A stretch of 64,000 nucleotides of DNA from assembly GCA_019009955.1 (NCBI GenBank), contig CM032233.1:94986501-95050500 (forward strand), in the 5' to 3' direction. Each line of letters opens with the position of its first letter. Positions within the stretch are counted from its first letter, which is position 1. Both the position numbers and the translations under genes were made by a program. Shown here one piece after another: positions 1 through 10,440 of the stretch. The notes beneath the pieces are model-generated. The model saw nothing but the letters and a program-made list of their open reading frames with translations, was not told where the DNA came from and ran no database searches. The DNA is from Riptortus pedestris (lineage: Eukaryota > Arthropoda > Insecta > Hemiptera > Alydidae).

Positions 1-298
1 CAAGTTAAGTCTAAACTCAAATAGAGTCGAATAGGATGGAATGACGAGTAGATTAGAGTGGAATCAATCCTGGAGCAAGTTAAGTCTAAACTCAAATAGA
101 GTCGAGTAGGATGGAACGGCGAGTAGATTAGAGTGGAATCAATCCTGGATCAATTTAAGTCGAAACTCAAGGGGAGACGAGTGGTATAAACGGCGAGTAG
201 ATTGGAGTGGAATCAATCCTGGAGCAAGTTAAGTCTAAACTCAAATAGAGTCGAGTAGGATGGAACGGCGAGTAGACTAGAGTGGAATCAATCTTGGG
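1..298. repeat. 75-bp minisatellite, about four units, cut by the window start
   Basis: Units start at 1, 76, 151 and 225 and share CAAGTTAAGTCTAAACTC, a GAGTCGAGTAGGATGG block and GAGTGGAATCAATCCTGG. The third unit is the most diverged (CAATTTAAGTCGAAACTC). The fourth decays after about position 298. Reverse-strand open frames across it are by-products of the repeat. Confidence 0.9.
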
Positions 299-736
299 GT
301 TGAAACTTGAGTAGAGTCGAAGACAAAGGATCCTCAGGTGGAGTTGTTGAATGACAAATCGATCAGATTGGGTCAATTGGAGTCTAGCGAAATATAATCT
401 CATAAAGTTTATTGGAATCATACTTTATGTCGAGTCGCACTATGTTGATCTCCTATGTTAAAAGAAATATAGACTTGAGTCTATTAGCAATTAGTTGAAA
501 TTCCAGTCGAATATTTTGAACTCATTGATATAAGAAATTATGTATATGATTTGTTGACTTAATTATTGATAAATGAACATATTTTGGGCGAGTATGGCTT
601 TGGATTCATAATTCCCTTGAAAGGTGAAGTTGTAATTGTTCTTCTGATTTTAAATGTAATTCTTTTTTTTCAAATTCTATGTAGAAAAAAAAGTAAATAT
701 TAGACTGTTTTGAATAATTAAAAATGTTTTTTTGAG

Positions 737-787
<51 letters not shown>

Positions 788-1596
788 AAGAATAATTCTA
801 TAAGAAGGATTATTTAATAAATGTTAGAATAATGATCGTCCCTCTTTGCACGTACATGTGCCATAAATACAGAAGAAAAAGCGTTAGAGCATTTAAACTT
901 TGCGGTCGTGGGCGGTGTTGTATCTCTTACGAGAGAGAAAATAACTAGGGAGACAAAAGGGAATCCTTTTGGAGTGGCGGGGAATGAAAGAGCAATGCAT
1001 CGAAAGCTCCTCTTGGAACCGTTGGACAGGTAAATCGGATTGAAGCCAAGGTTAATTAGCTGAAAATGAGGGGAGGCTTCATCGGATACAGGCAATTTAC
1101 CCCAAGTATGCCTTTGCTCTCTCCCTAAATCCCCGCTCATCCTACGTCACTTATACCCACCATTATAAATCAATTTCTCTTCCATTACCTTCTCTATAAG
1201 GGCTTGCTATATGTTTGACTATCAATCGAAGAATTTTAGGAAGCCACGTAACCAAAAAACAAAAGAAATAAAAATGAACGGAAGCTCTCTATTCCAAACC
1301 ACCCCTATGCTGAACTAATTATCATAGTTTTGAAATGTTACCTAATTTCAGTCACTAGCCTTAGTTTAAATAAAAAATAAACTTATTTTACTATTTGTAT
1401 ATTAGAAAAAAATATTTTTTACATGTGTAAGAGGTTAATTGACTCGCCAGACATGTTCACGAACAAATTGTGACTACCAATTCAAACTTTTTTTCAGCCA
1501 CTCCCCCAACTTATAGGAAGCATCAGAGAAGTTTGAAGACGAGTCAATTGCCAAAAATTTGTCTTGGCTCCTACTAAACGTGAATGCCTTCATTTT
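299..1596. other. No gene seen; contains a (TA)n microsatellite
   Basis: AT-rich sequence with a pure (TA) tract at about 737-785. I see no protein-family motif, RNA gene or element end. A reverse-strand 108-codon frame at 814-1140 has no recognisable domain. Confidence 0.5.
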
Positions 1597-2397
1597 AGCA
1601 GATTTCCCTTAAGGAAAATCAGCAATAGAGGTCCTACTCATGATGCGATTTTTGAATAAAAAAATTTGAAAATTCTATCCATCCGGGTTATATACAGGTT
1701 GCCACCCTTTTCTAGCCAGGGTGTAACTAAGGAACCCATTTAATGAGTCCGTCAATAAAATAAATTTCTATTGCCTAGAGCAGGAATCAAACTTGTCACT
1801 GGTTTACCACGCGAGATTAAGACCAACGCCTTAACCCACACGACCAACCTTAGCCCCATCGTATCCTCGTCCCCGAAGAGACCGGTGCCTTAAACCAGTG
1901 CCTTAGACCGCTCGGCCACTCTACCAGGTACAATGGGGCCTTTATTATACTAGATACATGCAAATTCCTAGCGCGATGACGTCATCAATTCAGGTTTCGC
2001 GTTCTTGTTTCGAAAACGTTCATTTTGATCTATACCAAACTCAATATTAAACTGTCTTATTCAACACTAATGATCATATCTGTAATTTACAAAAATCGGA
2101 TCAGGAATATTTAGAGAGTGGGGGGGGGCTTAGAAAACTCAAAATATCTCCGTTATTATTTGTGGGATCGTAAAATGTTATAGAACCAATCTTGTTAAAC
2201 TATTTAAGTTCTACAATTGTCGTTCGATGCATTTATTCGTAACTCATGTACTAAGCGAGTTATTCGTACTTTCTTGTTTTCAGCCTTCAGTAACTCCCCT
2301 CCCCCTTCTACTTATCCGTTTCTTTCATAGAAATAGAGAATATGTAGTAAGATGAGATCAAGTTTGTCCTAGCAGCACGTGGGAAATTACTTAGTTT
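1597..2397 (-). mobile_element. TACP copy, D-type 5' end, split by a SINE
   Basis: Begins on this strand with TTTTAGCAGATTTCCC (the 3' cap read in reverse), then the ...TACTCATGATGCGATTTT block. It is interrupted at 1683-1929 by a SINE and resumes with a body containing CGAGTTATTCGTACTTTC, diagnostic of the D subtype. It ends near the degraded GCACGTGGGAAATTACTTAG 5' cap. No coding potential. Confidence 0.7.
1683..1929 (-). mobile_element. tRNA-Leu-derived SINE, dimeric copy
   Basis: On the minus strand, 1928 to about 1859 reads as a tRNA-Leu-like head: GGTAGAGTGGCCGAGCGG, a D-arm with TCTAAGGC, an anticodon arm CTGGT-TTAAGGC-ACCGG (AAG anticodon), and a variable arm TCTCTTCGGGGA. It runs directly into a second tRNA-like unit with box A-like TGGTCGTGTGG and box B-like GTTTGATTCC. 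A tail with CCTGGCTAGAAAAGGGTGG then CAACCTGTATATAACCC follows. The second unit and tail recur at 35334-35512. It sits inside a TACP copy, so it inserted later. Intact box A/B-like motifs suggest an RNA polymerase III origin (established for tRNA SINEs). The tRNA head has no separate 3' acceptor, so it is not a functional tRNA gene. Confidence 0.75.
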
Positions 2398-2575
2398 AGA
2401 TCCGACTCATAATAACTGAGATATTTTGAATTTTTGAATTTCCGTTCCTAACCCCCACCCATATTCCGTGTCTCATTTCAGCCATTAACTAATTTGATCT
2501 TTTGTGTTGAATGAAACTATTAAATATCGAGAATGGTGTGACAACTAAGCAAATTTATATATGCTAACCACGAAT
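2398..2575 (+). mobile_element. TACP fragment
   Basis: Starts at ATCCGACTCATAATAACTGAG and runs through CATTTCAGCCATTAACTAA to AAACTATTAAATATCGAG. It matches the middle of other plus-strand copies. It abuts a minus-strand copy head to head and lacks both caps. Confidence 0.6.
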
Positions 2576-2604
2576 TTTTTTTTTATCTAAATATGTCTTC
2601 TTTA

Positions 2605-3877
2605 TCTATATATATATAAAATTGTAACCTCTGTCTGTACATTGATTTTTTTTCGCGAAACTTCAGGATAACTTTTCGTTTCACATGTCATAGACACCAT
2701 AACTACATTTTGTTTCTTTCGTGTCTGTTTGTTTGTTTGTTACCTTTTCACGCATAAATGGCTGAACCGAATTTTATGAAACTTGGTATGAATATTACCA
2801 CTGGCCCAACTTAGACTTTAGGCTATATTAATATTCTCTAAGACGAACAGGAGTGGGGGTTATAAGGGAGGCCTGAAATTAAAAAATAGCGATATTTCGT
2901 TTCCTATTGCTTTTTCAGCAAATACGCACATAACAAAAGTTGTTTATTTTGTAATTTAAAGTAACTTTTGTTATATGCACTTTTGCCGTATACGGAAGTA
3001 TAAATGAGTTATACGCTAAAAACTATAGCGGGAGTCCACAATTTTATTTGGCACAAAAGACTCAACCGAACTAAACCAAACTCGCTATGTGAATTAATAC
3101 TAACAATTTCCTTATAATAAGCCATACTAACATTTCTAGGGACGGACAGGAGTGGGGGTCATAAGGGAGGCCTGAAATTAAAAAATAGCGATATTTCGTT
3201 TCCTATTGCTTTTTCAGCAAATATGCACATAAAAAAGTTGTTCATTTTGTTATTTAGAGTAACTTTTGTTATATGCACTATTGCCGTATACGGAAGCATA
3301 AATGAGTTTTACGCTATAAACTAAAGCGGGAGTCCACAATTTTATTTGGCACAAAAGACTCAACCGAACTAAATAAAACACTCAGTATGTGTATTAGCAC
3401 TAACGCCTTCCTTATAATAAGCCATACTAACATTTCTAGGGACGGGCAGGAGTGGGGGTTATAAGGGAGGCCTGAAATTAATAATAATGATTTCCTATTG
3501 GGGTTTCGGCAAATATGCACATAACAAAAGTTGTTTATTTTGATAATTAGAGAAATGTGCTCAACACTTCTTTTCAATATGAACTACCAGGTACCTCACC
3601 TGAAAAAATTAATTCAAATGTATGTCAATATTTTCTCCTTAATAATTCAAATCTTTGCATAATGCACAGGAGACGGGAAATATGACAATATGCAGGACAG
3701 TGAAGTCTTACATAAAAAAATAATTTTATTATTAACAAATGCCAACAACGGGTATTGACCCTAAACACTGGAACGGGTAAATGCCAAAATATTGTGCAAT
3801 GTAAAGCCTTGCCAAAAATATACCATCACCATTCAGCCTCAAATGAATTCCCGAGAGAAGTCGGGTATCTGAGCTAG
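2605..3877 (+). mobile_element. Complete non-autonomous Helitron with internal ~298-bp tandem units
   Basis: The 5' end is TCTATATATATATAAAA preceded by A (2604). About 170 bp in lies AATGGCTGAACCGAATTTTA, like the sub-5' motif common in animal Helitrons. The 3' end is a hairpin CCCGA-GAGAAG-TCGGG (3850-3865), then TATCTGAG and CTAG (3874-3877), followed by T (3878). That is canonical Helitron structure with A/T target flanks and no target duplication. Inside, a unit beginning near GACGGACAGGAGTGGGGG recurs at about 2842, 3140 and 3440. No Rep/helicase coding sequence is present, so it needs a helper. A partial second copy lies on the minus strand at 24009-25250 and a fragment at 61365-61707. 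Confidence 0.88.
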
Positions 3878-4778
3878 TTAGGGTATAAAATACCATCATG
3901 AGTAAATAGAAGCTCAATAGCCGATTTCTTTTAGGGTGCCTGTTTGAGTTAGCGTGAGTGAGTGTGTTTAATAATTCTATCGCCCTCAACTGTTGTATGT
4001 GAATCCAAGATCATATATGAAGTATAAAACTAGTAAGAGGTTCAGTTGTCCATGTGAGTGGCGAGCCACTAGGTTGGGGGAGCTGGAGTCCAAGTAACGC
4101 CCCTGGTACAAAGCCCCCATCATTGGGCTCTAACCCTCTGACCTATTTGCCCCTTTACCTGTGGAAGAATTAAAGCTACTCAAAGTGGACTTCCAGCAGC
4201 GTTTTTCCGCTTTATTTTTTTCCCTCGCCTTTTCTTTTACCCTCCCCCCCCCACAAACCCCTCGGCTCTTAAAGGATGCGGGCACTCAGAGGGAATATAA
4301 AGCAGTGGATGAAGTAAGCAATTATCTCTCAGGGGGCTTCGGAAGTGAGTCCTTTAATTTAAGCAACTCTCTTTCGTCCCGTTTCCTGGGGGTAAATTAA
4401 CCGCGAGAATAGGAGGCCGCGGATTGGATTAGGTCGATACCTCCCTTTCCGAGCAATTAGCTATCGCCCTGATTGGTCGGCTCTAGCCGTTTCAATTTCT
4501 GTTTTCTTCGGCCCGGAGCCAATTATCGCAGGCTGCCCTGGGAGGAAGAGCAAGACCCCCTTAAAATTCAAACCTCGGGCACGGGCTTTCCACAAGAACC
4601 CCCCTCCCTCTTCCCAATCCCTTTCCCCCTGCTCCCGATTAACCTTATGCTTCAGCAGAGATCAATTGATATCTACCCAAGCGAATTTTACAAACACCTA
4701 TTTATCCTCCAAGATGTCTTCTCTTACCCTCATCCGATCTCTTCAATTAGTCCTCCTTCCGAGAGACTCTTAGTTTTG
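3878..4778. other. No gene seen; relatively GC-rich, pyrimidine-rich stretch
   Basis: Contains C- and CT-rich runs around 4240-4260 and 4580-4640. Open frames at 4161-4400 and 4473-4862 have no recognisable domain, and the second runs into a TACP 3' cap. Confidence 0.4.
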
Positions 4779-4862
4779 AGCATTTTAGCAGATTCTCCTT
4801 CAGCTAAATCAGCTTTTACTCATGATGGAAATTTAGACTTATTTGCTTCAAATTTACAATGA
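4779..4862 (-). mobile_element. TACP 3'-cap relic
   Basis: TTTTAGCAGATTCTCCTTC, then AAATCAGC and ACTCATGATG, matches the reversed 3' cap and neighbouring block, then decays. Confidence 0.55.
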
Positions 4863-4904
4863 TCTTCGGAGGTGAGACAAACTATTGATATCGTCCCTGA
4901 GTAT

Positions 4905-4995
4905 ATTTTCCATTTCTAAATAAAAGTCCGATGAATACAAGTTAGGTGAAAGCTGAAAACAAGAGAGTACGAATAGCTCGTTTAATATTTGGGCT
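4905..4995 (+). mobile_element. TACP D-type fragment
   Basis: AAAGCTGAAAACAAGAGAG then TACGAATAGCTCG matches the D-type body seen reversed at 1597-2397. Both ends are missing. Confidence 0.5.
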
Positions 4996-5069
4996 CAGAA
5001 AAAATATACAGTAGTAGTAAATTACTACTCTACTACTACTATATATTATTTCTAAGCCCAAATATTAAT
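4982..5069. repeat. Imperfect inverted repeat, ~39-bp arms
   Basis: Left arm TTAATATTTGGGCTCAG... and right arm ...CTAAGCCCAAATATTAA flank GTAGTAGTAA / CTACTACTAC runs. The strand could fold into a long hairpin with a small loop. It starts at the end of the D-type TACP fragment. Confidence 0.7.
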
Positions 5070-5130
5070 TGAACTAGTAGTGGTAAAGTAAATCAAATAA
5101 AGGTTAAGATCCACCAGTATATATGATACC

Positions 5131-5166
5131 GTTGGCATAACTGTCGGTGGAGACCGTCGTCACTGA
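5131..5166 (+). repeat. Relic of the foldback element terminal repeat
   Basis: GTTGGCATAACTGTCGGTGG then AGACCGTCGTCACTG closely matches the terminal inverted repeat of the element at 14114-14396. Only one arm is present. Confidence 0.5.
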
Positions 5167-5284
5167 ATATAACCATATTATTTGTATAAAACGATTAAAT
5201 ATCGAGTATGATATAGGTCAAATATACATTTTCGAGTTAATAGCTAAAAATCTAAATTTATGACACCATCACAAAATCTATTTT

Positions 5285-5660
5285 ACTCTAGAGTAGAATT
5301 TCAATGAAAACAATATTTTGTATTTTAACTTCGAGTGGTTCATGATACAACATCTTAATGTTAAGACATAGTAGAAGTTACTAGTAGTTGAGTGGAGGTT
5401 ACTGAGGGCTGAAAACTAAAAAAAAAAAAAAAAAAAAAAAAACCAAATTCTAGTTTAATAATCAAGATAGAAATAAAATTCTATATAAAAATATTTATAG
5501 AAAATTACATTTAAAAAATAATGGTTGTATACAATTTTAGGATCCGAAGTATAATATTGGAGATATTTTGAATTATCGAAATTTCTCCTCTCATTTGATC
5601 TTTATTTTGACATAAAACGTATAAATATCCAATTTGATAACGATCAACCGAGAAATCTAT
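5285..5660 (+). mobile_element. TACP copy with a poly-A expansion
   Basis: Runs from the TTCAATGAAAACAATATTTTG block through CTGAGGGCTGAAAACTAA, a pure run of about 25 A (5418-5442), and on to TATCCAATTTGATAACGATC. Both caps and the TA core are lost. The A-run replaces the usual AAAAATGC segment. Confidence 0.65.
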
Positions 5661-5689
5661 CTATACATCCATGTGTTCTATAATGTAAT

Positions 5690-5882
5690 GTATATATATC
5701 ATATATTCATTAGCTTCATTATCGTCATCGATATGAAAGCGTTTTATGTAAAAGTATAGATCAAGTTCGTTAATGGCTGAAATCGGACTGGGGGGTTTAG
5801 AGGGGAGGAATTTCGAAAATTCGAAATATCTTCGATATTATACTTCGGATCGGAAAATGTTATAGATAGAGGGGGGGGGGTC
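5690..5882 (-). mobile_element. TACP fragment
   Basis: Contains AGATCAAGTTCGTTAATGGC and TTTCGAAAATTCGAAATATC, and ends in a G run (5871-5880), the reversed C-tract region. It lies in opposite orientation to the preceding copy. Confidence 0.65.
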
Positions 5883-5946
5883 CGTTTTTATTTATTCACT
5901 TCATATTCATAATGATGTTATGTTAGCAGTATGTAGGTTTATCTTT

Positions 5947-6614
5947 TATTAGCAGATTTCCCTTAAGTGAAATCAGCTATTGAGGTCGTACTCATGACGC
6001 GATTTTCGAAAATTTTCTTCAAATGTCCATCGATCCTACCCAGGAGATGACGGAAATGAGGTCCGTTCAAAATTATATATATCGACATATTTGTCTGTTA
6101 GCGCTCTAGCGGTCGCAATTTTTGTCTGTCGTTACCAAACTCGATATTTAATCATTTTATGCAAAAAGACAGATCAAGTTCGTTAATGGCTGAAATCGGA
6201 CTAGGGGGTTTAGAGGGGAGGATTTTCGAAAATTCGAAATATCTCCGTTACCATATGTCGGATCAAAAAATAATATATAACCAATCTTATTGTAAATTAC
6301 ATTTATTATAAATACTGTTCTATACTTTTATTCTCTATCTTGAATATTAACCAAGATATTTGCATTTTTATTAAATGTGGTCCGATAACGGATGAGTGAG
6401 TTTCCAGCCAAAAGATAGTTCGGCCGTTTCCGTAACTGTTCGGCTCTCGTATGGAGATTTCTCTATTCTATAACTTCAGGTGGGAAATCTGTTTAGTTTA
6501 CGCAGCTCCTGCGTGACGGACTTTTATTATTCTTCACGAAGGAAATCTGCTTAGTCTACACAGCTCCTGCGAGACGGACTTTTTTCCCTAAGGGGAATCT
6601 GCTAGTGTACTATG
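5947..6614 (-). mobile_element. TACP copy, C-type, with duplicated 5' cap
   Basis: Begins AGCAGATTTCCCTTAAG, follows the usual order through ACGCTCTAGCGGTCGC and AGATCAAGTTCGTTAATGG, and ends in the C-type 5' half (AAGATAGTTCGGCCGTTTCC). The 5' cap occurs twice: GTTTACGCAGCTCCTGCG near 6496 and GTCTACACAGCTCCTGCG near 6554. A reversed 3'-cap-like TTCCCTAAGGGGAATCTGC follows. Confidence 0.75.
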
Positions 6615-7100
6615 AAAATAGCCACTAATAAGGCAAGCCTCTAATAATGTGTCCTGAGGAAGGGTGGCTAGCTTTCAGCATAGGGATCCGCTTTTCCCCG
6701 GCGGTTATTGGGCTAATATGGCGGAGAGGATTGGTATAGATAGATACCGAAACGAGAGCTATGGAGGAAACAGAGGAGGCCAATGGAAGATAGGGGCAAG
6801 CGTGGCGGCCAAACGCCCGACCGTATTCACATTAGCAGCTGATAAGGGATTCGAAGATAGTTTGCAGTTAAAGCAAATGTACACCCCCCTTCCTAACCAG
6901 TATAGTTCCACCACCAATGTGCTTACCAACACTCAATAGGCCCTATCTACTCCCCACTCTCCCTAAATCTCCTTACGTTTCTCCAACTTACTTTTATCAC
7001 ACGCCACTTGATTCCAGATGAGAATTATAATTTATCTCAAACGAACATCTTTGTCAGAGTTCGTAGCTACTGAATTATTGTATTGTCTTAAGAAGGACTT
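6615..7100. other. No gene recognised
   Basis: Holds a 91-codon plus-strand frame (6664-6939) without a recognisable domain, signal peptide or clear splice sites. No repeat ends seen. Confidence 0.35.
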
Positions 7101-7101
7101 T

Positions 7102-7250
7102 CAAAAGTCCGTCACGCAGGTGCTGCGAAAACTGAGATGATTTCCCACGTGCTGGAATACGACACGCTAATGTTCTCATCTCACTCGCTTAATATTTAAG
7201 CTACAGGAAAATGTAAAAAGGACTATTGTAGAGCACCAATAGTTTAACAA
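7102..7250 (+). mobile_element. TACP 5' end, D-type
   Basis: AAAGTCCGTCACGCAGG, a hairpin CGCAGGTGCTGCG, then TGATTTCCCACGTGC and CTCACTCGCTTAATATTTAA. Truncated after about 150 bp. Confidence 0.65.
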
Positions 7251-7516
7251 AATTGACTCTGTATCATGTAAGCAGATTTCTCTTAAAAGAAATCAGCTAT
7301 TGAGTTCATACTTATGACGTGATTATTGAAGCATTTCCTCAAATGCCTATCGATCCAACCCAAGAGATGACGAAAATGGGTTTCGTTCAAAACTGTGTAT
7401 ACTGTGTGTGTGTCTATATATACCTGTTAACGCTCTAGAGGTCGCACTTTTAATTTAATCGTAACCAAGCTTGATATTTAAACGTTTTATGTAAAACTAA
7501 AGATGAAGTTCGTTAA

Positions 7517-8810
7517 CCCTAGAGTCGTCACCTGGTTTTCAGTTACATTGTCTGTCACGTCGGGTCATTATGACCCGAGTTAAAAAAAAATTAATAAGGT
7601 GTAAAAATTATCATTACAAAATACCATTGACATTTTTTTAATAAGATTTGTTTATTTTTTTAATATATAATCAAAAATGGGAATAAAACAAAACAAATCT
7701 ATAAAACATATTTACAAACAATTTACTTAGTCACCTCTGGCCGCGTGTTACCCATTACAAAAATATCACTAAACCATATAAAGATTAATGTACCACTTTT
7801 TCAAAGTACAAAACCATTAAAATATACTTTTTGAGTAAAGGAAAAAATTAATCAAATGAACAAACAATTATTTTAGTGACAAATAAGATGTGAAGAAGAC
7901 CTGTGGTCAATCGATTACATTTTACACGAGATGCAATCAAACTTAAATATTGTTTGAAACATGATTACGTTATTTGTCATTTTTCCATTGAGCACAAATA
8001 TTAAATAAATGATTTTTACATATATTATTATTACATTCACAGCAAAAGTTAGAATATTTCGTGTCTTTGGTGCTAGGACAGATATAGCACCTCTTTCGTT
8101 TTTGGGATTTGGAGTTAGTGTTAGGCGCATCAAGAGGAAGTTCTGTAATACCATTTTCTTCTAAATAAAATTTTATTTTAGTTTTAGAGGTTTCGGAATA
8201 ACGGAGCACCGAGAGCGCTTGATAATAGAGCATTGCATCAATTGGTGAGCCAAATTGCTTAGGCAAATTCTCCTTTCTAGCTAAAACTGTGGAGAAATGC
8301 GCCGTTTCTTGTCTTTATATACAATAAATGACTTCATTTCAGCAACATTCAACAGATGATAAAATATAGCCAATGGCCATCTGTTGGTTTTTCCACTTAC
8401 AGAATAATTAGCACAGAGTTGATCGTCTGTGTCTACTCCACTCTTCGTGGAGTTATAGAATGTTATTTCTTGTTTTCTGTCATTCCCAGAGTCTTCATCA
8501 ATTGACTTTTCGTGCTGCATACATGATATAAGTATAACTGATTTATTCTTTTTTGGTCTAAACCTCTAAGACACTAATTACAATGAAGTCACCTCGGGTC
8601 AATATTGAAATGTACCACTTACTCAAATTGTCAACTGAGCTGTTAGACGGGAAATACTCATCTATACGCCACGTGGCCACTCCCAACTTGATCAGAATAT
8701 CAAAAAATTCAAAACTTCAAAACCTTAATTGAATATCCTGACTAAATAATTAAGAAATCAATTTTAAAAAACAACTCGGGTCATAATGACCCGAGGTGAC
8801 GACTCTAGTG
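7517..8810 (-). mobile_element. Internally deleted piggyBac element (copy 1)
   Basis: Terminal repeats are CCCTAGAGTCGTCACCTGG at the left and, reversed, CACTAGAGTCGTCACCTCGG at the right. Flanks are TTAA (7513-7516) and CTAA (8811-8814), so the usual TTAA duplication with one point change. Just inside each end is a palindrome: CGGGTCATTATGACCCG (7561-7577) and CGGGTCATAATGACCCG (8777-8793). At about 1.3 kb it is roughly half the length of autonomous piggyBac elements. Only the C-terminal part of the transposase remains, on the minus strand. Confidence 0.92.
7970..8520 (-). pseudogene. piggyBac transposase, C-terminal remnant with frameshift
   Basis: Two overlapping minus-strand frames (8281-8520, then 7970-8281 in another frame) together encode the C-terminal third of a piggyBac-family DDD transposase. 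The first shows FYNSTKSGVDTDDQLCANYS and RWPLAIFYHLLNVA, the conserved block after the last catalytic Asp region. The second contains the Cys-rich zinc-binding tail: CYIC, NFCCEC, then ICKNH and NIC, which in known family members binds terminal repeat DNA. A frameshift or small deletion near 8281 separates them. The N-terminal catalytic part is absent: only about 290 bp remain between 8520 and the element end. It cannot make active transposase. Family assignment is secure from motif order and from the surrounding TTAA-type ends. Confidence 0.88.
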
Positions 8811-9189
8811 CTAACGGCTGAAATCCGACGAGTGCGAATTTAGAAAAATCTTAATATCTCCGTCTTTATGCGTCTGTTCGAAATACTGTATAGAACCAAT
8901 CTTATAGCAAAATTATTTTTCTATAAATGTTCTTATGTATATGTAATTTCAATATGTTGATTAATAATTGCATTTTCTAGTTTTCAGCGTTCAGCAAACC
9001 CCTCACCCCTGCTCATGTCATATTAACAATAAACTTTTACATTATGAAGCAATTTATTTGAAGCCTAATTACCAAATATTGTTCTTATTGAACATTTACT
9101 TTTTGAGATAAATGTAAATCCCTGCTGCACGTGGGAAATCTGCGTAGTTAACTCACCCCCTGCGTGGCAGACTTTTTGACAAGACCAAT

Positions 9190-9760
9190 AATAAAGGAGA
9201 TATTTTGAGCTTTCGAACCCACCCCCCTTGACACTAGTTTTGAATGAAACGGTTAAATATTGATTAAGGTATATATCAAACATTTTCGCGTAAAATCATA
9301 ATTGATGTCGTCATCACACATTTGTATTTATCTCACAGTGTAAATGTTCAATGACAACAATACTTAGATATTTAGTTTTTAATCTTCACTGGGTTAATAA
9401 TGATAAGTTAGCGAAAAAATGTATATAAATAAATGTATATACACATTCTATTTGTAATGAGATTGGTTTTATACACTTTTTCGATCCGTCGTGCAATAAC
9501 GGAAATATTTTGAATTTATGAATCCCCCCCCCCCCCCGCCGCTGGAAAGATTTTAGTCATTAATGAACTTGACATTTAGTTTTGCATGAAACACTAAAAT
9601 AGCGATAAAGCAAAAATTTGTGACCGGTAGAGCGGTAACAGACAAGTAAACACAAACAAACACATCGATAATCTATCCTAGGTAGGATCGAAGAACATTT
9701 GAGGAAATGTTTCGAAATTCTCGTCATGAGTACAAACCCAATAGCTGGTAAAAATGCAAA
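9190..9760 (+). mobile_element. TACP copy, 5'-truncated
   Basis: Contains the CACTGTGTAAATGTTCAATG-like block, a C run (about 9526-9538), CATTAATGAACTTGACATTT, GACCGGTAGAGCGGTAACAG, and a 3' segment TCATGAGTACAAACCCAATA. The usual TA core is replaced by AAACACAAACAAACACA. The final 3' palindrome is lost. Confidence 0.7.
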
Positions 9761-9764
9761 TGTC

Positions 9765-10300
9765 TCCATGAGTATAAGGGATACATAATGTTGTATAGAT
9801 TACTTTTTTTACGTGAAAAGATCTATAGATTAAGTCCTACGACACTGCTCAATCCGATGCATATTGCAGATTCCTTTCAAATTCCATTTTAAATTAAATA
9901 TAGCTGAATATTTCGCTATCAAAATAAGACGAGTACAAGGAAGTCACATGTTGGTCTCATGAGATATATTTATTTTAGTTGTTTTATGTGTCTTACGCCT
10001 TTTCAGGAGCACATCGTTGACTTGTTACAAAATGTCGTTGTACATTTTCGCCATTGAACCTTCTACTTAGTAGATCCCATAGGAGTTCTAACAGGACTTT
10101 ATGGACGCGTATTAAACCACTTAGTCATAAAAATTAAATAAAAATAGCTAGCAATAAAAGTAACAAAATACGAATAGTACTGGTAAATATGTATAGCATC
10201 TAAAATTACTATAATATTTACGGCTAACTAAAATTAAAATGTTATCACTGAACATATATATTATTCGCTTGTTTTAAATAAAACCATAAAAAAAAAATTA
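9765..10300. other. No gene seen
   Basis: AT-rich unique sequence without recognisable motifs on either strand. Confidence 0.35.
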
Positions 10301-10309
10301 ATAATTCAG

Positions 10310-10440
10310 ATTTTATTTATTTATTTTTTCACAGACTTAATTTATTTCATGAAGAAAATTACATTTTGCATTACATGCCTTTGGTAATATGATGATAATT
10401 TGCACAATATACTTGAAGAAGAAAATAGCCACTCCTATCA
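10310..10440 (-). repeat. Possible LINE 3' tail
   Basis: On the minus strand, ATTACCAAAGGCATGTAATG then CAAAATGTAATTTTCTTCAT resembles the minus-strand sequence at about 27645-27725. This layout (ATTACCAAATGC...ATGTAAT...AATAAA) is seen at the 3' ends of some jockey-like LINEs. No coding part is attached. Confidence 0.35.

Larger units (their letters stand above)
7268..9180 (-). mobile_element. TACP copy carrying a piggyBac insertion
   Basis: The 3' cap (AGCAGATTTCTCTTAAAAG) starts the copy. It is interrupted at 7517-8810 by a piggyBac element inside the AAGTTCGTTAA...GGCTGAAATC block. It resumes at CTAACGGCTGAAATCCGACG and ends with CACGTGGGAAATCTGCG and a 5' cap with TGCGTGGCAGACTTTTTG. 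The interrupted block reads continuously once the insert is ignored, which fixes the insertion order. Confidence 0.8.

Noticed and set aside
814..1140. 108-codon reverse-strand open frame
   Set aside because: No recognisable domain, composition bias or splice context. Length is not improbable by chance in 64 kb read in six frames.
1859..1929. Functional tRNA-Leu(AAG) gene
   Set aside because: The 3' acceptor strand is missing and the sequence runs into a second tRNA-like unit and SINE tail.
4473..4862. 129-codon open frame
   Set aside because: Its end lies in a TACP 3' cap relic and the rest is pyrimidine-rich without a domain.
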